In this document: piece by piece, positions 44,796 to 57,637 of the stretch | How the letters are laid out: every line of letters begins with the position of its first letter | Numbering within the stretch: the first letter of the stretch is position 1 | Notes under the pieces: generated by a model | Told to the model about the DNA's origin: nothing | Database searches by the model: none | Seen by the model: the letters and a program-made list of their open reading frames with translations, nothing else | NCBI GenBank assembly: GCA_903832055.1 | Contig: CAILAC010000012.1 | Location: forward strand, 148,991 to 212,990 | Length of the DNA: 64,000 bases | Source of the DNA: an uncultured Acidobacteriota bacterium | Lineage (GTDB): Bacteria; Acidobacteriota; Terriglobia; Terriglobales; Acidobacteriaceae | Direction of reading: 5' to 3' | Made by a program: the position numbers and the translations under genes

Positions 44796-46516
44796 GCCAG
44801 GTCAGTTCTTCCTCCTTGCGCCAGTGGCTTCCTCGCTCAGTCGAATGCATGCGTGGCTACAGCCTGCAGAAGTTCACCCAGGACCTCATCGCCGGCTTGA
44901 CCGTTGGACTGGTCGCCCTGCCCCTGGCGATGGCGTTTGGCATTGCCTCGGGAGTGACGCCGCAAGCGGGTATCTACACCGCCGTCGTCGCTGGTTTCCT
45001 CATCTCCGCTCTCGGCGGCTCACGCACCCAGATTGGCGGCCCCACCGGCGCTTTCGTCGTCATCGTCGCCGGCATCGTTGCCAAATTTGGACTCCCCGGT
45101 CTAGCTCTCGTCGGCATGATGGCGGGAATCCTGCTGCTTGTCATGGGCCTCACCGGACTTGGCTCAGCCGTCAAATATATCCCCCGACCGGTCACCATCG
45201 GCTTCACCAATGGCATCGCCCTGCTGATTGCCTCCACCCAGATCAAAGACTTTCTCGGCCTCGTCACCCCAGCCGTTCCCAGCGAATTTGTCCTCCGGAT
45301 CAGACTGCTACTCGAATACATCGCCACCGTGCATTGGGAAACCCTCGCCGTCGCCGCCGCCTCCCTCGCAACCATCCTCCTGTGGCCTCGCCTTACAAAG
45401 CGGATTCCGGGGTCCATTATCGCCCTCCTGCTTTCCACCGTGATTGTGGCCGTATTTCACCTGCCTGTAGAGACCATCGGCAGCAAGTTCGGCGGCATCC
45501 CCCAGGGCTTTCCTCCCTTTGCCCTGCCAGATTTCCATGCTGAACACATCCTGCCGCTGCTCCCTTCAGCCTTCACCGTAGCCCTGCTTGCCGCCGTTGA
45601 AAGCCTGCTCTCGGCGGTCGTGGCCGACGGCATGAGCGACGATCATCACAACTCCAATTTGGAACTCGCCGCCCAAGGTATCGCCAACATCGTCTCGCCC
45701 CTCTTCGGCGGCATCCCGGCAACGGGTGCCATCGCCCGCACCGCCACCAATATCCGCTCCGGAGCACTCACTCCCGTCTCAGGCATGGTCCACGCCATCA
45801 CCCTGTTGGCCATTCTGCTGGTAGCTGCCCCGCTGGCCCGCTTTGTGCCGCTGGCCACGCTCGCCGCAGTCCTGTTTGTGGTGGCTTACAACATGGGCGA
45901 GTGGCGCGAAATCGGCACCATACTTCGCCTCTCCAAAGCCGATATCGCCGTCTGGTTCGCCACATTTGCTCTCACGGTCATGGCCGACCTCACCGTCGCC
46001 GTCGGCGTTGGCATGGCTCTCGCCGCGCTCCTCTACATCTATCGCATCGCCGAAACCACAACGGTCGCCACCGTCACCCCCGCATACCTCGAGGACGGCC
46101 AGGCCCACGTATTGCAGGACAAGGAAATCCCCGCAAACGTGACCATCCTCCGCATCCACGGCCCGTTTCTCTTTGGAACAACAGAGAAGCTCGCCGAAGC
46201 CACCAAGGATCTGGGCCTGTTCGGCGATGTCGTCATCCTCCGCCTGCGCAACATGACCGCCCTCGACGCAACCGGCATCCACGCGCTCGAGCAGTTCTCA
46301 GACAGGCTGCACAAGGCCGGCAGAATGCTGCTGCTCTGCGGCGCTCGCGACCAGCCCTCACGCCTCATCGCCGGTTCTGGACTGCTCAAGCACATCGGTC
46401 AGGAAAACATCCTTCCCAATGTGCAAGCTGCCCTCGACCGCGCGCAAGCCCTCCAGGGTGACTTCGGGGGCGTTGGCCGGGAGATTGCCGCCGAGATGAA
46501 ATCTCGCGTCATCTGA
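44792..46516 (+). CDS. SulP family anion transporter with STAS domain
   Basis: A 574-aa SLC26/SulP carrier. The TM domain spans about residues 30-440, with the signature LTVGLVALPLAMAFGIASGVTPQAGIYTAVVAGFL and GSRTQIGGPTGAFVVIV. The later FGGIPATGAIARTATNIRSGALTPVSGM motif belongs to the same core. A cytoplasmic STAS domain lies at about 455-560 (VTILRIHGPFLFGTTEKL, RNMTALDATGIHALEQF). Substrates of the family include sulfate, bicarbonate and dicarboxylates. Coupling to an ArsR-type regulator is frequent. Sulfate use would complement the cysDNH operon, but it is 39 kb away. Confidence 0.94.
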   Translation: MSQVSSSSLRQWLPRSVECMRGYSLQKFTQDLIAGLTVGLVALPLAMAFGIASGVTPQAGIYTAVVAGFLISALGGSRTQIGGPTGAFVVIVAGIVAKFGLPGLALVGMMAGILLLVMGLTGLGSAVKYIPRPVTIGFTNGIALLIASTQIKDFLGLVTPAVPSEFVLRIRLLLEYIATVHWETLAVAAASLATILLWPRLTKRIPGSIIALLLSTVIVAVFHLPVETIGSKFGGIPQGFPPFALPDFHAEHILPLLPSAFTVALLAAVESLLSAVVADGMSDDHHNSNLELAAQGIANIVSPLFGGIPATGAIARTATNIRSGALTPVSGMVHAITLLAILLVAAPLARFVPLATLAAVLFVVAYNMGEWREIGTILRLSKADIAVWFATFALTVMADLTVAVGVGMALAALLYIYRIAETTTVATVTPAYLEDGQAHVLQDKEIPANVTILRIHGPFLFGTTEKLAEATKDLGLFGDVVILRLRNMTALDATGIHALEQFSDRLHKAGRMLLLCGARDQPSRLIAGSGLLKHIGQENILPNVQAALDRAQALQGDFGGVGREIAAEMKSRVI

Positions 46517-46547
46517 AGTTTTGGCAAACCGGATCGCATTGCCCGGC

Positions 46548-48839
46548 TTACTCAAAATCCTCGGGGCGCGATTGAATCGAAGCTGGCGGAAACGTTGCCG
46601 GTTGCGCGCCCAGTTCTGTATTTGGCGTGTCGCCCATGGTCAGCTCCAGCGTGCCCCCATTGGCGATGTCTGCATGCCGAAACCAGACCTGGTTGCGTGG
46701 CTTGCCGTTCAGCCGGATGCTTTGCACATACTTGTTTTCATGCGACGTTTGACGGGCCAGAATCACCAGGTCCTTCCCGTTCTTGAGATGAATGGTCGCT
46801 TTGGTGAAGACTGGGCTGCCCACATCGTAGGTCGGCACTCCCACCGTCGCCGGATAGAAGCCAAGCATTGAAAACACCACAAACGCGCTCAGGCCGCCGC
46901 CGTCTTCGTCGCCCGGAATTCCCTGCACCGTGTCTGTAAAAAAAGACTCCAGCAGCATGCGGATACGCTTCTGAGTCTTCCACGGCGCGCCAAGCCGGTT
47001 GTAGATATAAGGGATAGCGAGGCTGGGCTCGTTGCCCATTGAAAACTGCCCGGCCATCGAAGTTGAATCCGGGAACTTGCCCTGGAATTCATACTTTGAG
47101 CGACCGAGCGGCTCGCGGAAGAGCTGGTCGAGATTGGCTTCGGCCTTGGATGTGCCACCCATCAGAGCGGCCAGGCCATCCACGTCATGCATCACGTCCC
47201 AGGTGTAGGTGTAGCCGTTGTTTTCGTCGTAGTAGTCCCGGCCACCCATGCCCCCATCAAACTTGGGGTCAAGCGGCTCAATCCATTTCCCCTCCGAATC
47301 CTTCGGCCACATCAACCCTTTATCCGCCCGAAAGAGATGCTTGTAATTTGCGCCGCGCTCGAGGAAAAGCCTCTCGTCTTCGGGTTTTCTAAGCACGTGC
47401 GCCAGGTGGGCGATGTTCCAGTCATCGAAGCTATTCTCAAGCGTCACCGGCACCGGCTGGCGCTTTTCAAACGAATGCACGATCGGATCAGTTTCCGTCT
47501 CTCCAGGCCGCAGCGCCGGCATGTACCCGTGAACCGCATAAAACTCGTCGAGTGCGCCCTTCGGCTTGAGGCTCCACGGCAGCAATGTGACCTCAAGCGA
47601 CCGTTTGCGTACCCCTTCGTAAGCCGTCTGAAGATCGAAATTGCGTACGCCTTTGAACCACGCATCAGCAATCCACGGTGCGGAGTGATTGCCGTTCATG
47701 CACGCATAGGGTCCGGATACCAGAGCGAAGGTCGGCATGATACCCGACTGCTGGTACATGCGGACATAGGATTGAATCTTGTCTGCCTCGACATCTGGAT
47801 TGAGCAGCGTTTGCAGCGGTTCCAGGGCGCGATAGGTATCCCAGAGCCAGTTATCGACGTAAAACGGACGCGCATCCTGATGCACCTTGTGGTCAAATCC
47901 GCTGTAATACTGCCCGTCCTCAGTGATGTTGATCATCCGCTCAGAGGAGCGATAAAGCGCGGTGTAAAAAACCCGGCGCTGGGCATCGGTCCCGCCTTCC
48001 ACCGCGATCCGGCCGAGCTCGCTGTTCCATCGCGCCTTCGCAGCTTCCTTCACCGTCTCGATTCCCCAGGCTGGAATCTCCCGGCTCAAGTTCCGGTGAG
48101 CCTGCTCCACGCTGATAAATGAGATGCCGTAGCGGAAATCCAACGGCCGCAGGCCCGTGCGTGAAGCGGTTACGCGGCTTCGATCACCGGCAGCTTCAAC
48201 TTTGAAGCTAACCGGCTCACTGAACTCGCCGTAAACATAAGCCTTCATGCCGCTGAATCGCTCTTCGCCGCTTACGGCGGAGTTCCCCTGCGTCTGCAGA
48301 TTCCCCGGCAGGCGATTGGAGAGAGCGACGAAGGCGTTGCCACGCGGAAATGTAAAGCGGAAGTACCCGCAACGCTCGGTCGGCGAGAACTCAGTCTGGA
48401 TCAGCGACTCGTCAAAGCGGGTGGAGTAGTAGTACGGGGTGGTCTTTTCCTGATCGTAGGCCGCAGGACCGCCAGCTTCTCCAGGCATGATGCTGAACAG
48501 CTCGTCAATGCGATGAGAACTGATGGTGAGCGGGAAGGAGTCAATCCGATCGTCAAACGCATCGTCGCGCACCGGATACATGCGAATCATGCTGTTGGGC
48601 AGGTATACCGTGGGGCGAGTCGGAACCAGTAGTACGCCGACATTTCCAATGGTCGGATCTACATACTCAACCTGTGCACCGGCGGCGATGACCGTGAGGC
48701 TCAAGAAGCCGAGCAACGTTGCACGGACCAGACCTGTGCAGCGGCAGGCCGCGCGAGCAATTGTTACTAGGCTTCTCTTCGTTTTCAAAGTCAACTCCAG
48801 GCAGTGTGTCAGAGCCCGCACGCGGAAGGGAATCAGCAT
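46548..48839 (-). CDS. GH92 family secreted alpha-mannosidase
   Basis: About 763 aa with a signal peptide (hydrophobic LVRATLLGFLSLTVIAAGAQ). It begins with the family's YVDPTIGN motif. The catalytic (alpha/alpha)6 region contains GNEPSLAIPYIYNRLGAPWKTQ and GIPGDEDGGGLSAFVVFSMLGFYP, where GH92 enzymes hold the Ca ion and the acid/base residues. Family motif GNEPSxHxPY has Leu instead of His. GH92 enzymes are Ca-dependent exo-alpha-mannosidases. Start ATG 48839 has AGGA 8 nt upstream; ATG 48857 is possible. Confidence 0.92.
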   Translation of the reverse strand: MLIPFRVRALTHCLELTLKTKRSLVTIARAACRCTGLVRATLLGFLSLTVIAAGAQVEYVDPTIGNVGVLLVPTRPTVYLPNSMIRMYPVRDDAFDDRIDSFPLTISSHRIDELFSIMPGEAGGPAAYDQEKTTPYYYSTRFDESLIQTEFSPTERCGYFRFTFPRGNAFVALSNRLPGNLQTQGNSAVSGEERFSGMKAYVYGEFSEPVSFKVEAAGDRSRVTASRTGLRPLDFRYGISFISVEQAHRNLSREIPAWGIETVKEAAKARWNSELGRIAVEGGTDAQRRVFYTALYRSSERMINITEDGQYYSGFDHKVHQDARPFYVDNWLWDTYRALEPLQTLLNPDVEADKIQSYVRMYQQSGIMPTFALVSGPYACMNGNHSAPWIADAWFKGVRNFDLQTAYEGVRKRSLEVTLLPWSLKPKGALDEFYAVHGYMPALRPGETETDPIVHSFEKRQPVPVTLENSFDDWNIAHLAHVLRKPEDERLFLERGANYKHLFRADKGLMWPKDSEGKWIEPLDPKFDGGMGGRDYYDENNGYTYTWDVMHDVDGLAALMGGTSKAEANLDQLFREPLGRSKYEFQGKFPDSTSMAGQFSMGNEPSLAIPYIYNRLGAPWKTQKRIRMLLESFFTDTVQGIPGDEDGGGLSAFVVFSMLGFYPATVGVPTYDVGSPVFTKATIHLKNGKDLVILARQTSHENKYVQSIRLNGKPRNQVWFRHADIANGGTLELTMGDTPNTELGAQPATFPPASIQSRPEDFE

Positions 48840-48968
48840 GCAGCATTTCCTGACCATTCAGATCAGCAATCAGCTTAATCCAAAAGACTGCAGGCAGGGT
48901 TGGTGAGACGCGACGGCTAGCCGACGCAGATTGGATTGTGTCTAGAAAAGTGGGGATCGGGGTTTTAA

Positions 48969-49058
48969 TGGCGGAGGGAGAGGGATTCGAACCCCCGGTA
49001 CCCTCTCAGGTACAACGGTTTTCAAGACCGCCGGTATAAACCGCTCACCCATCCCTCC
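48969..49058 (-). tRNA. tRNA-Ser (anticodon UGA)
   Basis: A 90-nt class II tRNA with acceptor stem GGAGGGA/TCCCTCC, discriminator G and an encoded CCA. The anticodon loop CTTGAAA places TGA at 49024-49022. A long variable arm (TGTACC...GGTACC-like) and the T-loop GGTTCGAATCC are visible. It decodes UCA. Confidence 0.96.
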
Positions 49059-49315
49059 GCTTGAGGAATGTGATTAGTTTACCAGCAGTGATGGATTTTT
49101 GAAGGGGGTTGCGGGAGGGGATTTGAATGTGAAACTCGGGAATGTTACACGTGCAACATTTTGGGCGAAGCGGCAGGGCTCGGGAATTGTCGACTTGATT
49201 TGTTGGAAGTGGTTTGGACCGTGGGGGGGGTGGGTTTGCGCAGAATTTGAGTGGTTTGTTCATTTGGCAGGAGGCCCTTGCGGAACGTAGCGGATCCGCG
49301 ATATTCCGCAGGCGC

Positions 49316-50449
49316 TTAGTGGGCGACTCGGTCTTTGATGCGAAGGAACGCAGATTCAAACGTGTAGAAGGAGAGCGAGGCGACGGCCAGGGTCCCAACC
49401 AGGGCTACGCAAAAGATGACGCCGAGGCGCGTATTTCGCTCTGCATTGGGTATGAGGTGGTCGGTGATCCAGATGAAGCCGTTGCGCAGCAGCAGGTGGT
49501 AGACGTAGATGCCGTAGCTGATTTTGCCGAGCCAGCGGAGGAAGGGGAATTCAAAGATGTTTTGAATGAAGCCGGGGCGGAGGCAGGAGGCAACGATGCT
49601 CGTAAAGAAGAGGCTGCAGACAGTAAGCCCGAAGGTAGACATGACCGGCGACTCAAATTCCGGGCCGTGAGAGGCGATGATGATCCCGACCAGGGCGGCA
49701 AATGATGTGATCAGTACGGTAGGCAGCCAGCGGAAAAGACTCTCTCGCTCGGCGGCATCTCCGCGCATCGAGAGCGCCAGCCATGCCCCGGCGAGAAGCT
49801 CTCCAGCGCGGCCAAAGAGAAACTCCCATTGCCAGTCGAAGTGAACGTGCAAGGCGAATAGAAGAATGCGGTAGGCGAGCGACAGGATGCAAAGAGCCGC
49901 GATGAGACGCTTGGCTGCACTGCGCTTGCCGGCGAAAAGAACGAGCAGGAAGGGCCAGATGAGATAGAACTGTTCCTCAACGGCAAGGCTCCAGAAGTGG
50001 CTGAGAGGCAGAGACTGAGGCAGTTGGGCGATCAGATGGCCGAGGGCGGGGATGTCGCCGAGATATAGAACGTAAATCCAGAGCGGGGCGAGCGAAGTGC
50101 CGGGAACGGCGATGAACAGGCCAGTGATGAAGGCGATGAGAATAGCCAGATAATAGAGAGGAAAGATACGCAGCGACCGGCGGGCATAAAAGCGCTTCCA
50201 CCAGTCGGGCTTTTTGAAACCGTCCCACAGAATGCCGCTGATGAGGAAGCCGGAGAGGACGAAAAAGAGTGATACGCCAGCCCAGCCGAAGTGAATCGTC
50301 GTGCCAATAAGGCGGATGACCGGGTTGCCGGACTGGGCTCCTCCGCCGTAGTGATAGATAAAAACGGTCGCTACAGCAAAACCTCGAACGCCGTCGAGGG
50401 CGGGGATATGACCGCGCAGTGGAGCGGTGAGCTCGGATTTTGCTTGCAA
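49316..50449 (-). CDS. Acyltransferase family 3 (OafA/YrhL-type) membrane protein
   Basis: A 377-aa protein with about 10 TM helices. The N-terminal motif HIPALDGVRGFAVATVFIYHYGG has the family's catalytic-site His and RG pattern. SLFFVLSGFLISGIL is the second hallmark, and FYARRSLRIFPLYYLAI and SLAVEEQFYLIWPF follow. Such enzymes O-acetylate surface or secreted sugars at the inner membrane. Start TTG 50449 follows GAGGG closely. Isolated gene; acceptor unknown. Confidence 0.92.
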   Translation of the reverse strand: MQAKSELTAPLRGHIPALDGVRGFAVATVFIYHYGGGAQSGNPVIRLIGTTIHFGWAGVSLFFVLSGFLISGILWDGFKKPDWWKRFYARRSLRIFPLYYLAILIAFITGLFIAVPGTSLAPLWIYVLYLGDIPALGHLIAQLPQSLPLSHFWSLAVEEQFYLIWPFLLVLFAGKRSAAKRLIAALCILSLAYRILLFALHVHFDWQWEFLFGRAGELLAGAWLALSMRGDAAERESLFRWLPTVLITSFAALVGIIIASHGPEFESPVMSTFGLTVCSLFFTSIVASCLRPGFIQNIFEFPFLRWLGKISYGIYVYHLLLRNGFIWITDHLIPNAERNTRLGVIFCVALVGTLAVASLSFYTFESAFLRIKDRVAH

Positions 50450-50636
50450 ATGGCCCTCTTTACGCTTGGGGGATACAGGGGGTGCCGTGCCTGATTATAA
50501 ATGGGCCTTGTATCGGGACGATAAAGATGGGATGGACAGAGGTCACGATTCTGACCAGGCATACGGCAGTCATCCCCCAGGTCCGGCTTGGAGACGTGGC
50601 CAAACAGGGGGATGGGGCGCTACTTTTCTGATGAAC

Positions 50637-51857
50637 CTAGGTGCGGGCCTTTGGCGGGCGTACGACCACCGGCAGCAGGATGGAAAGGACCATGATGCCG
50701 GCGATGATGTGGAGGCCACTGCCGTAGCTGCCGGTGGACTGGCGGAGGTTGGCGATGAGCAGGGGGCCGAAGGCGCTGGCGCTGCCCCAGGCGGTAAGCA
50801 TCAGGCCGTAAATCGGTCCGACGTTCTTTGATCCGAAGTAATCGGCAGTGAAGGCCGGCAGAGTGCCGAAGCCACCGCCGTAGCACATGAGGATGGTGAA
50901 CGAGACGACAGTGACAACGGCCACGGAAGTGAAGCCCGGCAGCAGCCAGAAGAGGGCCACCTGGAGCAGGAACATGATGACGAAAGTCCAGCGACGGGTG
51001 ATGAGGTCAGAGATGGATGCCCAGAAAATGCGTCCGACAGCATTGCCGATGCTGACGATGCCGACCATACCGGCGGCAATGATGGCGCTGGCCCTGGTGA
51101 GTTCCTGAAAGATGGGCGCTTCCTGCGAGATGAGGGAGATGCCGGCTGAGGTGTTGAGAAAGAGCAGCAGCCAGAGTGCCCACCACTGCCAGGTTTTGAG
51201 TGCGGCGCTGAGGGTGTAGTCCACGCTGGCGCGCTGGCCGGACTGGAGGGCGGAGGGGAACCAGCCGACGGGCTTGTAGCCCTCGGGGGGATTTTGCAGG
51301 ATGTAGCCAGTGGCCATGGTGACGACCATGTAGGCTGCGCCGAGCCAGGCAAAGGTCTGCAGCACGCCGACGGCCTGGATGAGGTGGGTGGCGAGCGGCG
51401 CGGTGACGAGTGCCCCCGCGCCGAAGCCGCCGACGGCGATGCCGGTAATGAGGCCGCGACGGTCAGGGAACCATTTGACGAGAACGGCAACGGGGACGAT
51501 GTAGCCAAAGCCGAGGCCGACGCCGCCGATGACTCCGTAGGTAAGGTACAGCCACCAGAGTTGGGGTTCACCGAAGCTGGCCGAGAAGCTGGCAAGGAAG
51601 ACTCCGAGACCATAGAGAAATCCCCCGGTAAGGGCTACTACCCGAGGCGTGGTTTTGGTGAGCCAGAGCCCGCCAAAGAAGGCGGCGACGCCAAGGACGA
51701 AGATGGAAATGGTAAAGGTGAGGGTGACATCGGGCGTAGACCAGTGAAATTGCTTGCTGAGCGGTGTTTTGAAGACGCTCCATGCGTAAACGGCTCCGAG
51801 AGCCATTTGCATCAGGAAGCCTGCAGCGGCTATTCCCCAACGATGTGAGTTTGGCAC
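50637..51857 (-). CDS. OFA family MFS carrier (oxalate/formate antiporter type)
   Basis: A 406-aa, 12-TM transporter. FLMQMALGAVYAWSVFKTPLS is the OFA-family N-terminal signature, and GGVGLGFGYIVPVAVLVKWFPDRRGLITGIAVGGFGAGAL is the TM4-5 region. GTG start with AAGGAG 6 nt upstream. It is 51 bp downstream of the DUF1641 gene and ends the formate dehydrogenase operon, so formate (or oxalate) uptake is the likely role. No oxalyl-CoA decarboxylase or formyl-CoA transferase is present in the window. Confidence 0.9.
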   Translation of the reverse strand: MPNSHRWGIAAAGFLMQMALGAVYAWSVFKTPLSKQFHWSTPDVTLTFTISIFVLGVAAFFGGLWLTKTTPRVVALTGGFLYGLGVFLASFSASFGEPQLWWLYLTYGVIGGVGLGFGYIVPVAVLVKWFPDRRGLITGIAVGGFGAGALVTAPLATHLIQAVGVLQTFAWLGAAYMVVTMATGYILQNPPEGYKPVGWFPSALQSGQRASVDYTLSAALKTWQWWALWLLLFLNTSAGISLISQEAPIFQELTRASAIIAAGMVGIVSIGNAVGRIFWASISDLITRRWTFVIMFLLQVALFWLLPGFTSVAVVTVVSFTILMCYGGGFGTLPAFTADYFGSKNVGPIYGLMLTAWGSASAFGPLLIANLRQSTGSYGSGLHIIAGIMVLSILLPVVVRPPKART

Positions 51858-51908
51858 TTGATACTCCTTGATACGCGGCTGGCTTTTTGCCAGGCAATGT
51901 GAGACGCG

Positions 51909-52394
51909 TTATTTCTGGGGGCCCGGCGCGGTACGGATTTTGAGTTGATATGCGAGGTTTTTGAGCAGTGAATTGATGAGCCCCATGCCCCGACGCAGGT
52001 CGCGACTGGCGAAGCTGGTGAAGAGGCCGAAGAGCGAGGGTGGCTCGTAGGCGACGGATTTGGCGTTGCCAAAGGTCTGGCTGACCGCTTCGCAGGTGCC
52101 TTGCAGGACCTCCGGATCGATGGAGCCGAGCATTTTGGCAAGGATGATGGCGTTGCGGATGGCGCGGATGGATTCGGGCGCGTTGGCACCTGCTGCGGCG
52201 GTCTCGACGATCTTGTCGGTTGCCCCGAGGGTGCCGCGGATCAGGGTGAAGACACCGTGCTTGTGGAGCTGCTGGAGAAGTTCGTAGCTGTCGAGGATGG
52301 CAGCAGCGTGCTCGGCCGGGGCCTGCTGGAGACGGTCGAGCAACTCTTGCCGGGGGTCGCGCGGTGGAATGGTGAGTGGGATAGGTTGCGCCAT
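51909..52394 (-). CDS. DUF1641 protein, ForE-like partner of formate dehydrogenase
   Basis: A 161-aa protein starting MAQPIPL (GAGG 6 nt upstream); the longer frame is discarded. The DUF1641 region (about residues 70-140: KIVETAAAGANAPESIRAIRNAIILAKMLGSIDPEVLQ) is predicted to form amphipathic helices. The tail GMGLINSLLKNLAYQL is also helical. From memory of the literature, this family is the small ForE-type subunit that links a cytosolic FDH to the membrane quinone pool in Bacillus. Its position directly after the FDH catalytic gene fits that role. Confidence 0.85.
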   Translation of the reverse strand: MAQPIPLTIPPRDPRQELLDRLQQAPAEHAAAILDSYELLQQLHKHGVFTLIRGTLGATDKIVETAAAGANAPESIRAIRNAIILAKMLGSIDPEVLQGTCEAVSQTFGNAKSVAYEPPSLFGLFTSFASRDLRRGMGLINSLLKNLAYQLKIRTAPGPQK

Positions 52395-52453
52395 GGGTGC
52401 CTCGGTTTGTTGAAGTGCGAGTGTGAAAAGCAAGTGTGAGTGTGAATTGCTGG

Positions 52454-55462
<3,009 letters not shown>

Positions 55463-55570
55463 GGGCAATTACCTCGGCGGAGGGATGATTTCCGCAGGTT
55501 TTGAACGCACTCATCATAGACGTGTTGTTTGTCCCTGCGAAAGAGCAGGTTGACCAGGTTGTTGATGGGG

Positions 55571-56452
55571 TCAAGGGTGATTTGGGAGGTTGGCGGAAAT
55601 GGGTTGGGCGGGGCAGCGGTTGGCTCCGGCATAGACAACAAAGCGGCGGCCGCGGAGAAATCCGATGAGGGTGAGGCCGAGTTCGCGGGCGAGTTGGACC
55701 GCAAGGCTAGAGGGCGCGGAGACCGAGGCGAGGATGGGCAGGCCGGCGGCGAGGGACTTCTGGACGATCTCAAAGCCGCCGCGACCGCTCACCAGCAGGA
55801 GATGCTGCGAAAGCGGCAGCATGCCCTGAAGCAGCGCTGCGCCAATGACCTTGTCGACGGCGTTGTGGCGGCCTATATCTTCGCGGAGCAGGAGGAGACT
55901 GCCGTTGGCGTCGAAGAGTGCGGCGGCGTGCAGTCCACCGGTCTGGCTGAAGACGGTTTGCGCGGCGCGAAGCTTGCCGGGCAATGTGCAGATCATTTCA
56001 GGGCCCATGGTAAAGCCAGGACCAGGAGCGCGCAGGCCGCGCTGACGGATGGAGTCGATCGAGGCCTTGCCGCAGATGCCGCAACTGGAGGCGGCGAAGA
56101 AGTTGCGCTGCATCTGAGCGGGATCGAATTCGCAGTCGCGCAGTTCGACTTCAACCGTGTTGTATTTGCCGCTGCCCTGCGTGGGCTCGGAGCGGAGGCT
56201 GGCGAGTTGGCCGAGATTTTCGATGAGGCCTTCGGTGAGGAGGAAGCCGGCGGCGAGTTCTCGGTCATGGCCGGGAGTGCGCATGGTGACAGTGAGCGGG
56301 TGGCCGTTGACGCGGATTTCAAGGGGTTCTTCGACAGCGAGCGCGTCGTCATAGGGGCGGGTGAGGCCGTCGTTCCACTCGATGACTGGGGTGAGCTGGA
56401 TGCTGCGCTCGGGGGCATTGTCAGGACGCGGGTCGGACCTTGGGTCGGGCAT
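55571..56452 (-). CDS. fdhD: Formate dehydrogenase accessory sulfurtransferase FdhD
   Basis: A 293-aa protein needed to insert a sulfur ligand into the FDH molybdenum cofactor. Hallmarks are VEEPLEIRVNG, RTPGHDRELAAGFLLTEGLI, the sulfur-carrying CxxC in SSCGICGKAS, and REDIGRHNAVDKVIG. The start is set at MPDPRSDP; the frame is open further upstream without homology. It is the first gene of the formate operon, 108 bp before the catalytic subunit, and divergent from the LacI-type regulator. Confidence 0.95.
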   Translation of the reverse strand: MPDPRSDPRPDNAPERSIQLTPVIEWNDGLTRPYDDALAVEEPLEIRVNGHPLTVTMRTPGHDRELAAGFLLTEGLIENLGQLASLRSEPTQGSGKYNTVEVELRDCEFDPAQMQRNFFAASSCGICGKASIDSIRQRGLRAPGPGFTMGPEMICTLPGKLRAAQTVFSQTGGLHAAALFDANGSLLLLREDIGRHNAVDKVIGAALLQGMLPLSQHLLLVSGRGGFEIVQKSLAAGLPILASVSAPSSLAVQLARELGLTLIGFLRGRRFVVYAGANRCPAQPISANLPNHP

Positions 56453-56557
56453 CGAATCAACTATATCTCCAGCAGTGCTGCGCCGGGAGTGCACAATGCA
56501 GAACGGCGGTGGACGAATTGGAATCCGCTCAGTGCCCAAAAGTGCTACAAAGTGTTC

Positions 56558-57637
56558 ATGACAAAGCGCAAGTCTACAGGGCCGCAACCGGGTCAAACAA
56601 TCAGTCTGCGGACTCTGGGGGAGTATCTCAATCTTTCGCCGGCGACGATTTCGCTGGTATTGAATAACGCTGCCGGGGTGCGATCGATTCCGCAGGAGAC
56701 GCGGGAGCGGGTACGCGAGGCGGCCAAGCTGTTTGACTATCGGCCGAGCTTCTATGCGCGTTCGCTGCGCAAGGGGCAGACATTCTCAGTCGGCGTGCTG
56801 GTGCCGGACCTGACCGATGGCTATGTGGCGCAGGTGCTGGAGGGCGTGGAAGATGTGCTGATGGAGGAAGGGTATTTCTACTTCATCGCCAGCCATCGCC
56901 GCCGGGCCGACCTGCTGGAGGAGTATCCCCGCCTGCTGCTTTCGCGGTCAGTGGAGGGGTTCATCGTCATCGATACGATGCTGGAGCACGAGCTTTCAGT
57001 GCCGGTTGTCGCGGTTGCAGGGCATCGCAAGTTTCCCGGCGTCACAAATGTGGTGCTGGACCAGGTGCGCGCGGCAGAGCTGATCCTGCGCCATCTGTAT
57101 CAGTTGGGGCATCGCAAGATAGGGTTCATGCGCGGCGGCAGCCACAGCTCGGATGCGGACGAGCGGTGGGAGTGCCTGATGAAGGTGGCGCGCGAGCTGA
57201 AGCTGGCAATCCGGCCGGAGTGGCTTGTGCAGCTGGAGCTGAAGATATCGACGCCGGAGCTGGGCTACATGCCGACCGTCGACCTGTTGAATGCGCGGGC
57301 GAGGCTGGACGAGCAGTTCACGGCGCTGGTCTGCTACAACGACATTGCCGCCATTGGAGCGATCCGCGCGATGCGGGAGCAGCATATCCGCGTGCCGGAG
57401 GATATTTCGGTTGTGGGCTTTGACGATATTCAGGCGGCGGCGTTTCAGAATCCGAGTCTGACCACGATTCGGCAGCCACTGCGGAGCATGGGCGCAACGG
57501 CGGCGAAGATACTGCTGCGGCGGATTCGCGCGCAGGGCAGCGATCCGGATACAGTGCCGATTATTCCAGAGCTGGTGATACGGGAATCAACTGCGCCCCC
57601 GAAAGTAAATCGAGGGAAGAGATCCGCCAGCTCCTAA
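56558..57637 (+). CDS. LacI family transcriptional regulator
   Basis: A 359-aa regulator. The N-terminal HTH is TISLRTLGEYLNLSPATISLVLNNAAGVRSIPQETRERV, with hinge SFYARSLRKGQT. A periplasmic-binding-like sensor domain follows (SVGVLVPDLTDGYVAQVLEGVED, PEDISVVGFDDIQAAAFQNPSLTTIRQP). Start ATG gives MTKRKSTG; upstream sequence in frame is antisense to fdhD. It is divergent from fdhD (105 bp) and might control it, but LacI proteins usually sense sugars and no sugar gene is adjacent. Confidence 0.94.
   Translation: MTKRKSTGPQPGQTISLRTLGEYLNLSPATISLVLNNAAGVRSIPQETRERVREAAKLFDYRPSFYARSLRKGQTFSVGVLVPDLTDGYVAQVLEGVEDVLMEEGYFYFIASHRRRADLLEEYPRLLLSRSVEGFIVIDTMLEHELSVPVVAVAGHRKFPGVTNVVLDQVRAAELILRHLYQLGHRKIGFMRGGSHSSDADERWECLMKVARELKLAIRPEWLVQLELKISTPELGYMPTVDLLNARARLDEQFTALVCYNDIAAIGAIRAMREQHIRVPEDISVVGFDDIQAAAFQNPSLTTIRQPLRSMGATAAKILLRRIRAQGSDPDTVPIIPELVIRESTAPPKVNRGKRSASS

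Noticed and set aside
55529-56557. Long open frame upstream of the LacI regulator on the plus strand
   Set aside because: It is antisense to fdhD, a clearly real gene, and the LacI homology begins only at 56558.
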